From Nectonema munidae (Eukaryota > Nematomorpha > Nectonematoida > Nectonematidae): a stretch of 64,000 nt of DNA. The position numbers and the translations under genes were made by a program. Each line of letters begins with the position of its first letter. Position 1 is the stretch's first letter. This document shows, in pieces, positions 1 through 12,700 of the stretch. The notes beneath the pieces were generated by a model. That model did not search any database. It was not told the DNA's origin and worked only from the letters and a program-made list of their open reading frames with translations. Location: positions 468,001-532,000 of the forward strand of contig JAUIRK010001036.1 in assembly GCA_030549495.1 (NCBI GenBank). The letters are read 5' to 3'.

Positions 1-900
1 AATTCTGCTAAGTTTAAGATTCAGGTGATTCAAATGTACATTAAATTTTAGTTGGAGTCGATATATAAGCCAAGAAGATTGAAACTATCAACAACGCATA
101 TGTTGCTTTCATCGAATAACGCGCAATTAACTGTACTATTGTTGTTACAATCATTGCTTTAGTTTTCTTTACATTAATTGACAAATCATTGCGCTCAAAC
201 ATTTGTAAACTTTCTGTAGATTCGTCTTATAAATATTACTTTTTGAGAGATCGTAATCAAAGAGTAGAGTGACATCATCAGCGTACATTACAAAGTTGAA
301 AAAGTCAGAGGATTTGTGTAAATCATTGATGTACAGCGAAAATAATAACGCCCTAAGATCGATCCTTGAGGTACACCTCGAGTTAAGCATTTGATGTCTG
401 AAGATATACTTCCAAGAGAAACAAATTGTTTCCTATCTTTTAAGTACGATGAAAAAAAATAACAAGACATTTGAGAAAATCCATAATCAGATAGCTTAGA
501 TAATAAAATACTATGAGATATCGAATCAAACGCTTTGGTGAGGTCAATAAAAATTAACCCGGCAGATTTTTTGATTTCTAAATAGGATATGATTTTGTCA
601 ATGAGATAACTATGGAGTAACTCGGTAGAGAAATTTTGTCTGAAAGCAAACTGCTTGTCATAGTATAAACTTTTTTCCCTTAAAAAAGTTGAAACTTGAG
701 AAAAAATTATTTTTTCAAAAATTTTTGCAAAGATTGGGATTATTGAAATTGGTCTGAAATTTGATAGATTGAAATTATCAGCTTTTTTAGGAATTGCAAC
801 GACTTTATTCAACTTTAGAGCTGGAGGAGTCGAGAAACGTTTAGCCAGCTGAGTCGAATTTTGTTGGCAAAAATTGTTCGTAAAGTGTTTTGTTCGTAGG
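1..900 (-). mobile_element. LINE reverse transcriptase fragment (jockey/CR1-like)
   Basis: Degenerate non-LTR reverse transcriptase read on the minus strand. From about 870 down to 288 the frame gives RT motifs in order: NFRPISIIPIFAKIFEK, the AFRQNFST helix, FIDLTKAFDSISH with the first catalytic Asp, and GVPQGSILG. The frame then shifts at about 375-390 and continues as LLFSLYINDL and FVMYADDVTLL with the YADD catalytic box. An endonuclease domain is not seen upstream and the 3' part runs off the left window edge. One frameshift between GVPQGS and YADD makes this copy dead. The motif spacing fits jockey/CR1-type elements; I cannot choose the clade without a tree. Confidence 0.85.
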
Positions 901-960
901 TTTCTGGGTTCCTTAACCCATGGCTTCTCTACTAAATGTCAGTTATAATACCTACACCAT

Positions 961-3110
961 CTCTTGATTTAAAAAATGTTTTCAACTTTAATATTAATGG
1001 AAAGTACAAATAAACATATCAAACAAATACCATGAGAAATAAACTAATCCAACATAAATTTTCTTAAAAAAAGCTGTCTTAAAGAAATAGGGAGGGTGGC
1101 TGATATGCCATTTTAATAATTTAATCACTGATAGAGTGCCTTTAACCTTAGCCCGTTTGGTTTTAATGAGAAATGATGAGGGCGAAAAAGTTACATTAAT
1201 TTTTGAGTTAAACAGAGGTTTTGAAAGTTGGAAAATTGGCAGTAACTTTGTAAACAAAAAATTAATTTGCAACTAAGGTTTCAACAAGTCTGCAAACAAT
1301 TAAATATTGTTTTTTCAAAAAACATTATCTTCAATTTTTGTAATGGTTTTTATGATATCAGTTATAAATTTTTATTTCAAAACTATAACGTATTTTGAAT
1401 TTATTAGTATTTTATTCTGTGTTTTATGAGGTCCAATATCAAATTTTTCAGAGTTCTAACATTATTATAAAGACTTGTATTGTCGTTTAATTTTTTTAGA
1501 AAACCTTTTTTCAAAATTTGTTTCAAATGCTCAAAATAGTTATTTTTGATCTTTCCTTTTATATCATATTTATATTTAAATAAAAATGTTCTATTGTCCC
1601 TTTTTCAATAATATTTAAAATGATTTTCCTTTTTGCGCCAATTTACCCTTTTGGTTGTTTTGATAAAAAAAAATGTTGGTTTTAGTGTTAAATATCCATG
1701 CATTGATTATAAAATTTTAAAATCAAAAAATATATTTTTCACTTATAAATCATTTTAATTCACTAATTGATTTAGCTGTCCTGAAAAAATATTAAGTTGG
1801 TTATTTGATCGTGTACTAAGTTAGTATGAAGCAATTGATCAAATACTAACATCTGATTTTTGATCAATTTAGAAGTATTCGCCTCATGTTTACAGCATTT
1901 TCTTTAACTGATCCAAAATACTTCTCATTTTCATTTCAATATATTTTTTGAATTAAATGATTTTTCATAAACTTTTTTCCAGAATCTGCTAGGAGTGAGT
2001 TTCTATCCAAATATCGCATTTTTGCAAACATACTTGGCAAAGAAAAGAAATAATTTGCCATTTGGTGCTCCTCATTGTGTCAAGAATGGCTCCTTCATTT
2101 TTGCTGCTAAAATTTCAACAGATTCCCTTGCTAATCTCTCAAATGATCCCTTACTTACTTTTTATACCGCAGTAAAACTTTGAAATTCTTTTTCCTTAAT
2201 TTGAATGCTCCGGACAACACCTTGCTAGCAAGGACACACATGGAGATTCCTGAATTTTGGTGTTGGCAGAGTCGCCTAATAATAATTTCAGCCTGGCAAG
2301 GAGTTTTTGCTCTTACAATTATTCATTTTCTCCTTCACTTTCGAAACAATGACGCCAAATAAAAAAAACCATACATTTATTTGATTGTATAAAGCAACAT
2401 AAATTACTGAATGTTAATAGGATTAGTCAGAAAAAGCTAAAAGGCTCAAATAGGCTTAGAAATAAATTCATATATATTTCATCATAAAGAACAATTTATT
2501 TGTCACCTAAAAAATTCCATTTTTTTGACATATAGAAAAATTATTTCTATCGATGCATAGAAGTTTATTCAATGTTAAAGTTTCTTGCTGGTTTTTTTCT
2601 AAAAAAATATATTGGTAATATTTGAAAAAGACCATTTTTAATGTAAGATTTATATTGAACAAAATTCTATAAATTTTGAGTAAAATATTGTATCTTTGAA
2701 AAGATATATAAACTGACATTTTTTTTATTTGTCAAAGCGAATATTTATGAATTGTTTTTTATTTCTCTAAAAAAATTTGTTTGCTTTATTTACATTAAAA
2801 TCTTATAAAAACAGAAAAAGTAAAAATCGATTGAATATTGGTAATTGTTTTCTTTTATTGTTTGCAAAAAAGACCGTATAGACTTTTGTTTTGACTGATT
2901 AAAAAATAATTTCAAGTCGTCAAAAATCTAGTTCATTTTACAGATATTGATTAGTGATATATAAAAGGATCAGCTTTGCTTATAAAAAATATTTTCATAT
3001 TTTCACGTGCTGTACTTGTTAAAAAATAATTCCCTTCATGATTAATGGAGCAAAGTGTGGTGCATCTGATTTTTGAGCTGCGTGATCTTTCAAAAAAAAT
3101 TTTTAGTTGT
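961..3110. other. AT-rich stretch without recognisable gene
   Basis: Long poly-A/T tracts and scattered stops in all frames. The segment 1,990-2,360 is less AT-rich than its surroundings and is open for about 60 codons in two plus frames, with a coding-looking minus frame too, but I recognise no protein family and see no splice context. Probably decayed repeat sequence. Confidence 0.5.
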
Positions 3111-3117
3111 CGATATC

Positions 3118-3245
3118 ATATCTAAGAGAAGAATAATATTCCATTGCTAGACAGATGGTAAGGATAGTCACGATCGGAAATCGAACCCAGACAAACTTGA
3201 ACTCGACCCTACGCTACAACCACTAAACCAAGATAAATGGCATAC
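3118..3245 (-). repeat. tRNA-derived SINE, family A
   Basis: On the minus strand the sequence has a polymerase III A-box-like segment (TTTAGTGGTTGTAGCG) and a B box (GGGTTCGATTTCC), as in a tRNA-derived SINE head. The body contains the tract agacagatggtaaggatag, which recurs in the same orientation at 19,205-19,300. A truncated copy lies in the other orientation at 33,484-33,550. Three copies in one window establish it as a dispersed family. Confidence 0.7.
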
Positions 3246-3879
3246 CACTTTCGAAAATTTAAAGTCATTACCACAATTTCAAAGTATTTGAGTAGAGAGA
3301 CTTTTACCCATCGACGTTTGGTATATCTTATAAAATAATTTATATATCTTGTGCATTTTCTAGGTCATATAGAGGGAGCAAACTTTATTTTCAGTATAGT
3401 TTTAATTAAAAAAACTTATTCTTAAGTTAGTTTTTGTTAAATGATGAAATCATTGTTCAGAAAAAAACTAAAGTTTATCTAGAATTCTAGAAACTCTTTT
3501 CTGCTCTTTTAGTTGCGATATCCAAAAAACTCCAAATGAGGATACTTATTTTCCTAGAAATGTCTCATAAGAGGTTCGTCTTAAATATCCTTTTTCAGTA
3601 AATCTCTTCTTGTGGCTGAGTTATTTGAAATTAAATGTTTTAGAGGTGAAGAGCGGGTAATATGCGCTCAAAACTATGACTTTGCGTAGAGCAACCTCAT
3701 CAGTACTGGTATAAAGGTGTTCTAGGAGAAAACGACTCTGATTCTAAAATGCCAGTGCATTATGGTTGAACTCTTGGTTAAGCAAAGTCTAGATGTTTTG
3801 TCAGTAATCCTTAAACAAAAAAAAGTCAGAAAGTGCTTCAGACCTGTAAAAACTCTTGCACCAATAAATTTCAAAGGTA

Positions 3880-4990
3880 GGAGTCTTCAGTTCATAAGGA
3901 TGGCACATCCCTAAGTGTTACGCGGGCTTGTGATTTCATCTACGTTAGAAAGAAGAAATCACACTCAGTCATGGCTTGAAAGAAAAGGGCGGAACCAAAA
4001 TTTTATTGTCTTTGGAGTTGGTTCGTTGACAGGCAAATCTGTTTATAAAGTTTTGTATGAAAGAAGATTAGATGTGTGCTTGTTGCTCAGGAAGCTCTTG
4101 TAAAAAATAGAAAATTGAGTTTTATGGGGAAGGAGGACAAGATAAGAAAAATGGAGTTGGAATATTTGTGAAGGAAAACCTGATAGATGATGTAATATAA
4201 GTGACTGAATAATTAGTGTTTTAATTCTATTGGAAGGTAAAATCTAAAAATTATTTCAACCTACGCTCCATATGTGGGAAGAAAGAGAAAGAAGAAATTT
4301 GGCAAGATTTATACAAGCTTTGTGAAGGTAGCCCAGAAGAATTATGGATACGAGGTGATTTTAATTTTCACGAAGCACCAAATAATAGCGAACTACAAGA
4401 TATTCTTGGTGGTTATTGCATTGGTCAATTGAATCAAAGTTATTTTCTGATTGTCACAGCCTTTGCGTTGTATCTATCAATACTAAGATATAATTACTTG
4501 GGAGATATTTTAGAAGAAGATCGATCTTGTGAGGCAGCGATAGCGAAGAGAATTAAATGTGGATGGAAAAGTTTCTAGGAGCTCGATGATATTTACAAAG
4601 CTAAAGACATTCCAATAGACCTGAAATACAAAAATTATGTACGTTGTGTAGGTCGAATACTTTTATATGGATGCGAATGTTGGTCTTTGCTCCTAAAAAG
4701 ATGAAAACAGACTGATAAATACAGAAAGAAAGATGCTGCAAACAATCTCAAGAAATTAATGTAAAGATATTAACTTGTCCGTTCTGGATGGGATAGAAGA
4801 GTGCATGAAAAGAAATCGAGTGAGATGGCTTGGACATATCCAAAGAAGATACGATAAGTTTTAGTTGAAAAGAGTTCAAAAATTAGAATTGGAAGGCGTT
4901 TTAAAAAGAGGCAGACCGAAGAAGACTTGGAAAGAGGTGGTGAAAAAGATTGATAAATTCGAACTTATGACGATGATGATATCCAAAAGT
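3880..4990 (+). mobile_element. RTE-like LINE, internally deleted
   Basis: Plus-strand remnants of an RTE-type non-LTR retrotransposon. The 3,915-4,103 frame holds GVGSLTGKSVYKVLYERR, matching the start of the endonuclease domain (GSLTGKS...RR..D). Further on are fragments resembling the endonuclease end (LWIRGDFN at about 4,340). From 4,480 come C-terminal motifs: NYLGDILEED, AIAKRIKCGWKSF, RILLYGCECWSL, then RNRVRWLGHIQRR and RGRPKKTW. The core RT domain between endonuclease and C-terminus is missing, so the copy is internally deleted as well as broken by several stops. The 5' limit is uncertain and could lie near 3,640. Confidence 0.75.
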
Positions 4991-5289
4991 AAGTTTAAAT
5001 TTATATAATTATAATAAGATTATTATCTAATATTTTATTTTCATAATTAAAGTGTAAAAATTTTAATTGAGCAAAATTTTTTATTATTCTAATTTTTTTA
5101 AGCCTTTGCTTTTTTTGGATAATTTGCAAATCTTATTCTGCCACCAGTATTTAGCAAACTTAATAAACTAAAATAACCCTTTTTAGAATAAAATATCTAA
5201 ATTGTTAATAACGAACATATACATGTTTAATTTTGAAAAATTAAAAAAAATAATAGAAAAGACTTTATATAAATAAAATAGTTTTAACA

Positions 5290-5450
5290 AAAGAATGTGT
5301 ACACATTTTAACTCCTTCCAAGGAAGTATCATCTAGAAAGATTGGAATCTCACGATAGGCAATCGAATCCAGGAAAACAAGAATAATGTCTTGCACCAAC
5401 ATTAGCGCTTTTGCGAAAAAACTTGCAAAGTCAAAACTTTTCAAAACTTA
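5290..5450 (-). repeat. possible degenerate SINE
   Basis: Minus-strand B-box-like motif GGATTCGATTG, with a tRNA-like arrangement upstream (GTTGGTGCAAGAC). It does not clearly match the other SINE families of the window, so this is a weak call. Confidence 0.3.
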
Positions 5451-6088
5451 ACTTTATATTGTTTGTTCGATTTTTAAACAAAGCTCTCACATATCTCAAG
5501 CTATTTTAATCATAAATGATTTTACTTCTGAAATTTTAATTTTGTAATGATCAACTCCTTCAAAAATTTTCAGCCTTCCTTGAAAAGTTTCATCACGATG
5601 AGAAACACATGGTTCTGAAAATTCAAAAGGAATCAAATGTCCGCTGATTCTATATTTTTCATATACAATAGACTGCACTTTTTTTCAAAATTTTACAAAG
5701 CTTTCGAAATAGGTATTACTACGGCTAGCGTATTTGAAGCTAGTCTTACATACGTATATATGACGATATATTACATTTGTATGATATTAATCTACCCCAT
5801 CTCAAATTTTAAACACAATTTAATTTTTTTTCATACTGTAATTCAGGTATATTAAGTATATTGTGGTTCGAATCTCTTTTAGTTGCTCTCTTCATTCAGC
5901 TAGTGAGGGTCTCTGTTTGATTTTTTTATTAAATCATCAGAGGATTAGAATTTAATTGTGTGTATCTATCTCTCTTATTAAAAAACCTCTTTCTAAAAAG
6001 ACATGCACTTGTAATTAAAAAATGGGGCAAGTACTTGCAAATTTTTGCTTAGAGTGAATTTTTCTCACCCAATCTCTTGAAAAGTATA
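5451..6088. other. no recognisable feature
   Basis: AT-rich sequence with short open frames on both strands (5,496-5,678 and 5,637-5,855) that show no protein family, codon bias or splice context. Confidence 0.4.
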
Positions 6089-6394
6089 CACAGTAGATCT
6101 TTTATAACACGGATGGCGGGGTCCAAGTCACGTACTCGGGTTGTGAATGCTTCGCGTTATAACGTATTTACTAAACTGCCGAAATAATTTCCACCTACAT
6201 GTTTTACCATGCTGTGTTTTTTCCACTACCTGTACAATGAAATGAGAAAAGTGTTGTAAAGCAAGGTGGAAGAGGAAAGTTAAATTAGAGTTTACAAATT
6301 TAAATATAATATTTCAATATATTTACGATAAAAAAACGAGAGCTAAGAGCTTCCCTTCTTATATTGGATTCCTCGTTATAGGAGATCTACTGTG
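6089..6394. mobile_element. Tigger/mariner-type MITE, complete
   Basis: A 306-bp unit bounded by inverted repeats CACAGTAGATCT and AGATCTACTGTG. The match continues imperfectly inward (TATAAC on both arms). TA precedes the left end and TG follows the right end, consistent with a TA target duplication carrying one change. There is no coding capacity. CAGT-starting ends and a TA target are hallmarks of Tigger/mariner elements, so this is most likely a non-autonomous derivative. Confidence 0.75.
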
Positions 6395-6406
6395 TGTCAT
6401 TGATAC

Positions 6407-6790
6407 ATGCATGCATACACACACAAATCTTTGCCTTTTGTGCTTCAGACAAAGCTGTCCAAAGGCTTAATCAAGATTGGCAACATTTCGCAAATTTCGC
6501 CACTTTTTCTTCTCTTACTCTCTGGACAAGAGTTGAAGATAAAGAATGCAAATGGTAGTTCCGAAAAGGTGTCTTTTTCAACCGCGCCTTCCAAGTTTAC
6601 GGAATGCGAAGACACATTGACGAGAGATTGTGAAAGAGAGTCACAATTGTCTTCTATGAACAAACTAGATTCGATGACTTTCAACCTAAATCCTCACGAA
6701 GATGATCACATATTCGTAAATCTAAACTTGGACAATGACGTTATCTTTGACATCCAAGTAGAAAGTTTTTTTTTATTTTTACCCTTAACA
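6407..6790 (+). CDS. candidate exon of an unrecognised host gene
   Basis: Open for 128 codons, starting right after the MITE. The second half looks coding: from about 6,525 the residues are mixed and polar (NANGSSEKVSFS, ECEDTLTRDCERESQ, NPHEDDHIFVNLNLDND), and the base composition is less AT-rich than the flanks. Possible splice sites are an acceptor near 6,529 (tctggacaag) and a donor at about 6,759 (CAA|GTAGAA); both are weak. The protein part is acidic with no domain that I recognise. The first 40 codons may be intron read-through. It could also be a decayed transposon ORF. Confidence 0.35.
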
Positions 6791-6855
6791 TGATAAATAT
6801 AATACCAAAGTCAAGGTCGGAACTAACTAGCGGCTAATGTGTCATATATTCATTG

Positions 6856-6891
6856 CAGGGGCGCACATCCGGGGGGGGGGGGGCCAAAATA

Positions 6892-6923
<32 letters not shown>

Positions 6924-8600
6924 AATTTTCTATAAATAAGATTTGCTGCTTGTTTATAAAACATGTATGATGATCGCATTATAGGGTGTAATGATGATTC
7001 GAATACATGATAATGTAAGATAAGAGAATAAAAGAAAGAATTCAGACTTTTGAGTCTCATGCCAAGCTGCTCTGAAATTCCTATCAAAAATATTTTACAA
7101 AGATGTGAGGACTATATAATAATAATAATCCATTGTTTCAATATGCACACAATAAGTAAGCAATGTTTATCACAGTGTCTCAATGGGTCTTGTAGTATTT
7201 TTGATCAAACACATCTTGATGATCCACTAGATTTTGTCATCTTCTTCTGTCACAGTGATTCTCTTTCTGTCTCTTTCTCTGTTTTTCTCTTCCGCTTTCT
7301 CTGCTAAAACTCAATCACTCAAACTCTCTTCTCTCATTCAATCTCTCTTCTCTCAATCAAGCTCTTTTCTCTCATTCAAACTCTCTTCTTTCACTCAAGC
7401 TCTCTTCTCTTGTTCAAGCTATCTTTTCTCTAATTTGTATTTAGAGTTAAATTAAAAATAATTTTATTTTATCTCATTTGAAACTAGTTTTTAGCGAAAT
7501 ATAAGTTCAATATTTTCAGAACTTTTTTTCATGATACCAAAGTTCAGCTCTTCAAATTAATCACAGAGATTTTTGGTAAAAATTTGTTTATGTTAAAAAT
7601 AGTATGAATATTGTGAGACTCGCGTTAAAAAATGTTAAACAAAGGTCACTTAATCTTTATCAGTACGTTTGTTACATTTTATAACATTTGAAAACTTTAA
7701 TTTTTTCAAGTCAAGAAATTTTTTTTCAATAGCTATTTGGGAATGAATATTTTGACTAGCTATTCAGTTTAAAAGCAAAAATACTCTATCTGTTTAATAT
7801 TTGAGCATTTTTATAATGTTCGATTGTTAATTTTTGTAAGTAACACTTTACATAATCAAATCACTTTTTTTAAGAAAATTTGTTGATTATTATTATAATA
7901 AAAATATAATATCTAAACAAAATGTTTCAGTTATTAAAAATGTATTTGATCTATTTATGACAGCTATCAGAATTTTATTTGTAGACAGAGAAATAGCCAA
8001 AAAACGCAATGCTTTTCTTGTTCTCGTATACTATGATTTTTATGATTTATGTTAGTTTAAATCGTTTTTTATGATTTTGTGTTCTTATACTTAAATAATT
8101 TTATGAAAAGTAATTAAACTACCGTTTTTTGTATACTATGATTCCTTACAAAATATAAAAAATTGCTTATAAAAACTTGAAAATATCTAATAAAGTGCCG
8201 ATAAACTATTTCATTTTTTATGCTTCCTATTATTTTGAAATTATTCTGAGAACAGACTGTTTCATTTTAAAATAGTGAAAATTGCTTTATTATTTTATTT
8301 TGTCTCATTTCTCTCGTATGTTAATTATGCAGCAAACTTTTCAATTTTGGGTAAAAGTCAAGGTAAAGGGGTCGTGGGTGTGTTAAGGCATGACATAAGA
8401 GGTACTGATGTACCGCTTATGTCAAACTATGAACAAATTGGTATCGATGAGGAATCGAACCTAGAAGCTTTTGTGCTGAGTCCATCTCATAACTTAAGTT
8501 ATGCTGTAAAAAAATTTAGTTTTTGTTGACTTTTTCTGATGGGCTTTTTTTCCTTAAAAGTTTTTATAAAAGGCAAATCATTGCAAAAGGTTAAAAGTTG
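6856..8600 (-). mobile_element. hAT family copy (CAGGGGCGCACATC ends), inverted right half
   Basis: Begins with the terminal motif CAGGGGCGCACATC at 6,856, preceded by ATTCATTG. The inside is the reverse complement of the right half of the composite at 14,179-22,761. Matches include the G/C runs by the terminus (13 G then 29 C, 6,871-6,920), a pyrimidine-rich block at 7,240-7,440, a SINE at 8,235-8,530, and unique DNA ending near 8,600, where homology stops. No second terminus is found, so the copy is truncated. It lacks two insertions present in the other copy (see 21,293-21,700 and 22,143-22,346) and so serves as an empty-site reference. Confidence 0.7.
8235..8530 (-). repeat. tRNA-derived SINE, family B (inverted copy)
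   Basis: Reverse complement of the SINE at 20,935-21,190. The shared tract runs from the internal promoter region (minus-strand GATTCGATTCCTCATCG-like, here GGTTCGATTCCTCATCG) through CATAAGCGGTACATCAGT to the 3' AT-rich tail. The 84-codon open frame here (8,275-8,529) is a chance frame across this repeat. Confidence 0.65.
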
Positions 8601-9524
8601 TTATTTAAAAAAAAACAAATTATTTTAAAAACAAGTTAACCAATCGTTGTTTGATTTGCCTGCCCCTGTTGTGAATCATAAATGCTTTCCATACATTTTC
8701 AAACAGTCTCCTTACCATGTTTTTATCAATCCCTTGACATTTTGAAACAGTTCTTGATAAAATTTTTAATTCTTCCTTAAATTTGATATAAAAACAGTAC
8801 TTTTTGTATTGCAAGCTTTTTTTTCCAATTAAGCCAAATACCGTTAAAATTTTCAGCATATTTTTGTAAGTCCTATTTTTGGAATTTTTGATATAGCAAA
8901 TAATTATGCGCTATCTTTTAATTTCTCATATTGTGTGGGATTACGTCAAGAATGATAGTTTAATTAAGATATTAAAAGACATCACATTAAATTTCTTTAG
9001 CTCAACATTATTTTTTTTAAATTATTTTTTAAGACGATGACATCAACGGTTTCTTTTAAAGATTAATTTAATTTAATTAATTTGTTTGAAATTTTTTGTT
9101 GAGAAAATATTAAGTAAAATGTACAAATATAAAATAAAATTTTAGATGGCCTAAAATCAAAATAATTAAAATAAATTTAAAAATTATAAGCCAAAAATTT
9201 TATGAAATTTGAAGAAAAATAATCAAGCAAAAAATTAAAATCTAAAAAAGTTACCAATTAGCCTATTAAAAAATTCTAAAAACAAATTTCCAAAAAACTA
9301 ATTAAAATAATTCTAAAATTAAAAAAATTTCTAAGTAAAAATTTTAAAGATATTTATGCTCAACCCTAACCCACGAGGTTCCAACTTTCAAAAATAAATA
9401 ATTTCAATTAATAATAATCCCGACTGATCGATATTCGACTAAAGTTCTTATCGGTGCATCTCATTTTTAAGTGTCTACTATTCTAAACAAACAACTTATA
9501 CCTTATATCAATGTTAATTTACAT
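8601..9524. other. very AT-rich segment, no gene recognised
   Basis: Mostly A/T tracts (8,880-9,360). The minus-strand frame 8,859-8,620 (79 codons, with GIDKNMVRRLFENVWKAF) has a somewhat protein-like sequence but no recognisable family or splice sites. Confidence 0.4.
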
Positions 9525-9640
9525 CAGGGGCGCACATCCGTTGGTGGGCGAAAAGCCTATTCGCCCCCTCCCCCTAATAATTTTGACATTCTATTTTAAG
9601 TATTCATATCTCCTATATATTAATTCAAATATTTAACTTG
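9525..9640. mobile_element. hAT terminus, CAGGGGCGCACATC family
   Basis: Terminal motif CAGGGGCGCACATCC begins at 9,525, preceded by ATTTACAT. It is followed by a GC-rich stretch (ttcgccccctccccc) and aataattttgacattctat, which resembles the right-type end at 6,856. The partner terminus was not found, so this is a solo or truncated end. Confidence 0.55.
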
Positions 9641-10009
9641 GGTACTTTCTGGTATCTGTAAATATAATGTAACTGTTTTGAACTTTTTATGTTGTAAAGA
9701 TAGTACTTAAAGCACTTTCAAGTTTCTACACGTGTATCCTTTCAAATATAGGCACTGATAGAAACAGAATCCGAATAAATTATTCGACTTTCACACTCAT
9801 TCGGTTTGAGTTCTTTTAGATACCGAGGTTCCAATATGATATTTGTAGAAATCTTTTGTTTGCCATTATAGTCGCACATAAAGATAATAATTCTTTCCTT
9901 GAGCCGAAGCAGCAAGTTCGTGTGTGGAGACAAATCTATCTGTATACAGAGCACAACCAACCCGAATTTGCTTTTATCAAGCAATCTTTTGACAATCGAT
10001 TTAGCAGAA

Positions 10010-11112
10010 AATATGATGAATCTTAAATTAACTTCTTAATGAATTAGCTCAAACTTCTGAAACAAATCCCATGAATTTTTCAACTGCTTGGTTGCAAAGA
10101 TTCCAGAAAAGATTCTATATTGTTTACAAACGTCAACATGGAGAAAAAGAAAGTGCAGATGTAAACAGTGCGGAAGAGTAGAAAAAGTTTTTTATTGATG
10201 AAATTTTGAAGAAGTACTCTGAAAGTTGTATATTCAATGCAGATAAAACTGGCATATATTATTATAGAGCCACGCCAAATGGTACTCTTGCTAGAAAAAA
10301 TGAAGTTGTCAGTGGGAGTAAAAAAGCAATGAACAGACTTTATTATTAGAGGCAAACTTTAGTGTGAACAAAGTCATCTTTATTTTATTAGGAGGAAACA
10401 TGCCTGGCACCGAGAAAATACCCTTGCTTGTGATAGGTAAATTTCAAAGTCCAAGATGGTTTAAAAACAAAAAAATAATTTACCTGTTGAATATACGCAC
10501 AATAAAGCTTCTTGGATGACTAAAGATATTTTTTATGATTGGCTTTTAAATTTAGATAATAAAATGCAAAGAGAAAAACGAAAAATTGCTTCGATAATAA
10601 TAATAATAATTGATCGATGTCCTGCACATCCAAAAGATCTCAAAACTTCGAATATTGACATTTATTTTTTACCTACCACTACAACTTCAATTAAACAGCC
10701 TATGGATGCCGGTATAATACGGAGCGTTAGAGCGCATTACAGAAAGAACTTGATAAAAGACGTCATAGATCGCTTGAATTGTGGACAAGATGAAAACATG
10801 GAGAAGGCTGTAAAGTCTGTCACGATACTTGACGCACTTCACACGTTACAAAAGTCTTGGAACAGCGTTTCTACTGAAGTAATTCAAAATTATTTTTGAA
10901 AGTGTTTTGGTTCAAATTTACAGGACATGGCGTTGATTGAACATCCTGAAAGAACAGATAATGTAGTAGAAGAAAGTTTTTTAACTTCTAAACATATTGA
11001 ATGCGATGAATATTTGGAGTGCTTCGAAACAGCGAATGACCTACCGCTGAATGTGGTTTCTGATGATGAAAGTGGAAAAGAAGATGAGGAGCAACCTAAA
11101 AGCTATTTATAG
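10010..11112 (+). pseudogene. Tigger/pogo-like DDE transposase, decayed
   Basis: A plus-strand jerky/Tigger (pogo) transposase without its N-terminal CENP-B helix-turn-helix. The order of motifs is: TAWLQRFQKRFYIVYKRQHGE (about 10,078), a broken segment with IFNADKTGIYYYRATPNGTLA holding the first catalytic Asp (about 10,225), FILLGGNMPGTEKIPLLVIGK, and then an uninterrupted 127-codon frame from 10,516. In that frame DRCPAHP holds the second Asp (family usual DNAPAHP) and LPTTTTSIKQPMDAGIIRS holds the third acidic residue in QPMD. A stop after VIQNYF separates the acidic tail frame (10,927-11,112). All three catalytic Asp positions survive, but stops make it a pseudogene. Confidence 0.85.
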
Positions 11113-11600
11113 ATAAAATATTATAAACTTTGAAGTTTTTATAACCATAAGTCAAGTTAAATTTTTGGAGTCATCCAATCTGTGAAAGTTTATATGATGA
11201 TATGAACATGTTAAAAAATGTAACTTAATTTAAGTTTCAGTATTCCCACGCTAATAAATATGATTAAAAAAATCAGGAGCTTTAAATGGTACGAGTGGTT
11301 CAGGCCTCTTGTGCCAGAAAGATCACGAGCAAAATTTCCAATGTTTATGCTGTTTAAATGGGAGCTTCTTTTGGAGTAACACTTATTTATCTTGTGGAAA
11401 CAAAAGAGAGAATCAAGTTGGAAATAGCAACATTGTTGTTGATCTACTAATGTATAGCACAGAGGTGGGTAAATGACTTTCTAAGAGACATATACGGCTC
11501 TTACTTAAGTTAAATGCCGCTGTCTCTAATTTAATCTAAATGTTTGTATTTTGAGTAAAATTATAACACAATTTAAAACTTTGCATTCTTCATGGAAATT
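11113..11600. other. spacer with a possible hAT end
   Basis: A short plus-strand stretch at 11,272-11,375 reads SFKWYEWFRPLVPERSRA, which looks coding but is unassigned. At about 11,459 the motif CAGAGGTGGGTAAATG resembles the start of several hAT families (CAGRGGTGGGYAAA). No partner end was found. Confidence 0.3.
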
Positions 11601-12700
11601 TGCTAAGTGATCAATCCCCAATAGAAGTTCTATGTGTCACCCTTTGGACGACTAATCTCGTTTGATGAAATGTTAAAGAATTTAGTTAAATCTTCAAGGG
11701 GAACACTCTTCATGTGTAATGAAATATCATCCACCCCGTATGCTATAACGACTTGTAAATGATGGTTTTTATCCATTAAGGGAACTTCATATCTTTTAGG
11801 TTGAAGTTCCCTAGCCTTATCGCAAATGGTGGTGAAACCACAAAATTATGTGAACCCAAATTCGAAATGCCAATTCCTTCGCAAAGTCATTTTTAATTAA
11901 TGAAATTGTTGACCTTCTATCGAAAGGAATGTTTAGAGCGGGAGATTTATGTTTATATAATCTTCTTCGATTATCACAGGAAGCAGTGTTTGTGTACTCC
12001 TCGACGAGAGTTTACTTGCGGATGAATGCTTTGCAAACATAATTGTTGTTGAGACAGATTCCATGCATGGAAGGATGATGAGTTAATTTACATTGACCCA
12101 CCGCACAAACCTTCTTACGGAAGCAATTATTATTGATATTGTGATTAACATTTAAACAAGATGAACAAAACTCCAGTCTTAAAGCGAACTCTTTACGTGT
12201 GTTTAAATTGGCTTTCAAGAAAGACTTACAATGTTTGGTTAAATGTGTGTTAGCGTTATGACATGAGCAACCAAGACGTCCAACTCGTGGGTTAAGAAAT
12301 CAATTAATTCCTTGAACTTTTCTACTTTATTAGAACTACAAAAACGTCTATACCAGCACATTTTGATATCACGAGCAAGTTTTTCCTGTATTAAGGCAAC
12401 TGTATTCGAGTTTTTTTATCTCATGTCCTATTAATGTTAATTAATGGACTCTAAATCAAAAATGGCCACCTTTATCATATTTACTAAATCACAAAACCTT
12501 TTATGTTCTCCGTTTCTTATAATCGGATACTTTTTATTTCGTTTATTACGCCAGTAGGTACCAAATATGGGTTGTTGTATCTCTTGTCTAGACATTTGAA
12601 CATTTTATCAACATTATCTTGGCAATTCTTTACCAAAACCGAGGGATTCGAACCTAACAGTGATTTTAAAACTAAGGAAGCGATATAATTTTGAAGGAAC
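11600..12700 (-). mobile_element. BEL/Pao-type LTR retroelement fossil
   Basis: Minus-strand remnants of an LTR retrotransposon. The clearest part, about 12,010-12,220, carries the cysteine/histidine-rich region typical of BEL/Pao polyproteins (CSSCLNVNHN then KLTHHPSMHG). Decayed sequence downstream on the same strand suits the following polyprotein region. No long terminal repeats were recognised. The copy is broken in many places and looks old. Confidence 0.6.

Noticed and set aside
7234-7455. Serine/leucine-rich plus frame
   Set aside because: It is a CTCTC-type pyrimidine tract inside the hAT family copy, repeated inverted at 22,350-22,480.
8275-8529. 84-codon plus frame with a signal-peptide-like N-terminus
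   Set aside because: It lies entirely within the inverted SINE family B copy; the same DNA at 20,935-21,190 is not coding.
6856-9525. Element bounded by the two CAGGGGCGCACATC motifs at 6,856 and 9,525
   Set aside because: Both motifs point the same way, and the flanking octamers ATTCATTG and ATTTACAT are different, so they are ends of two separate copies.
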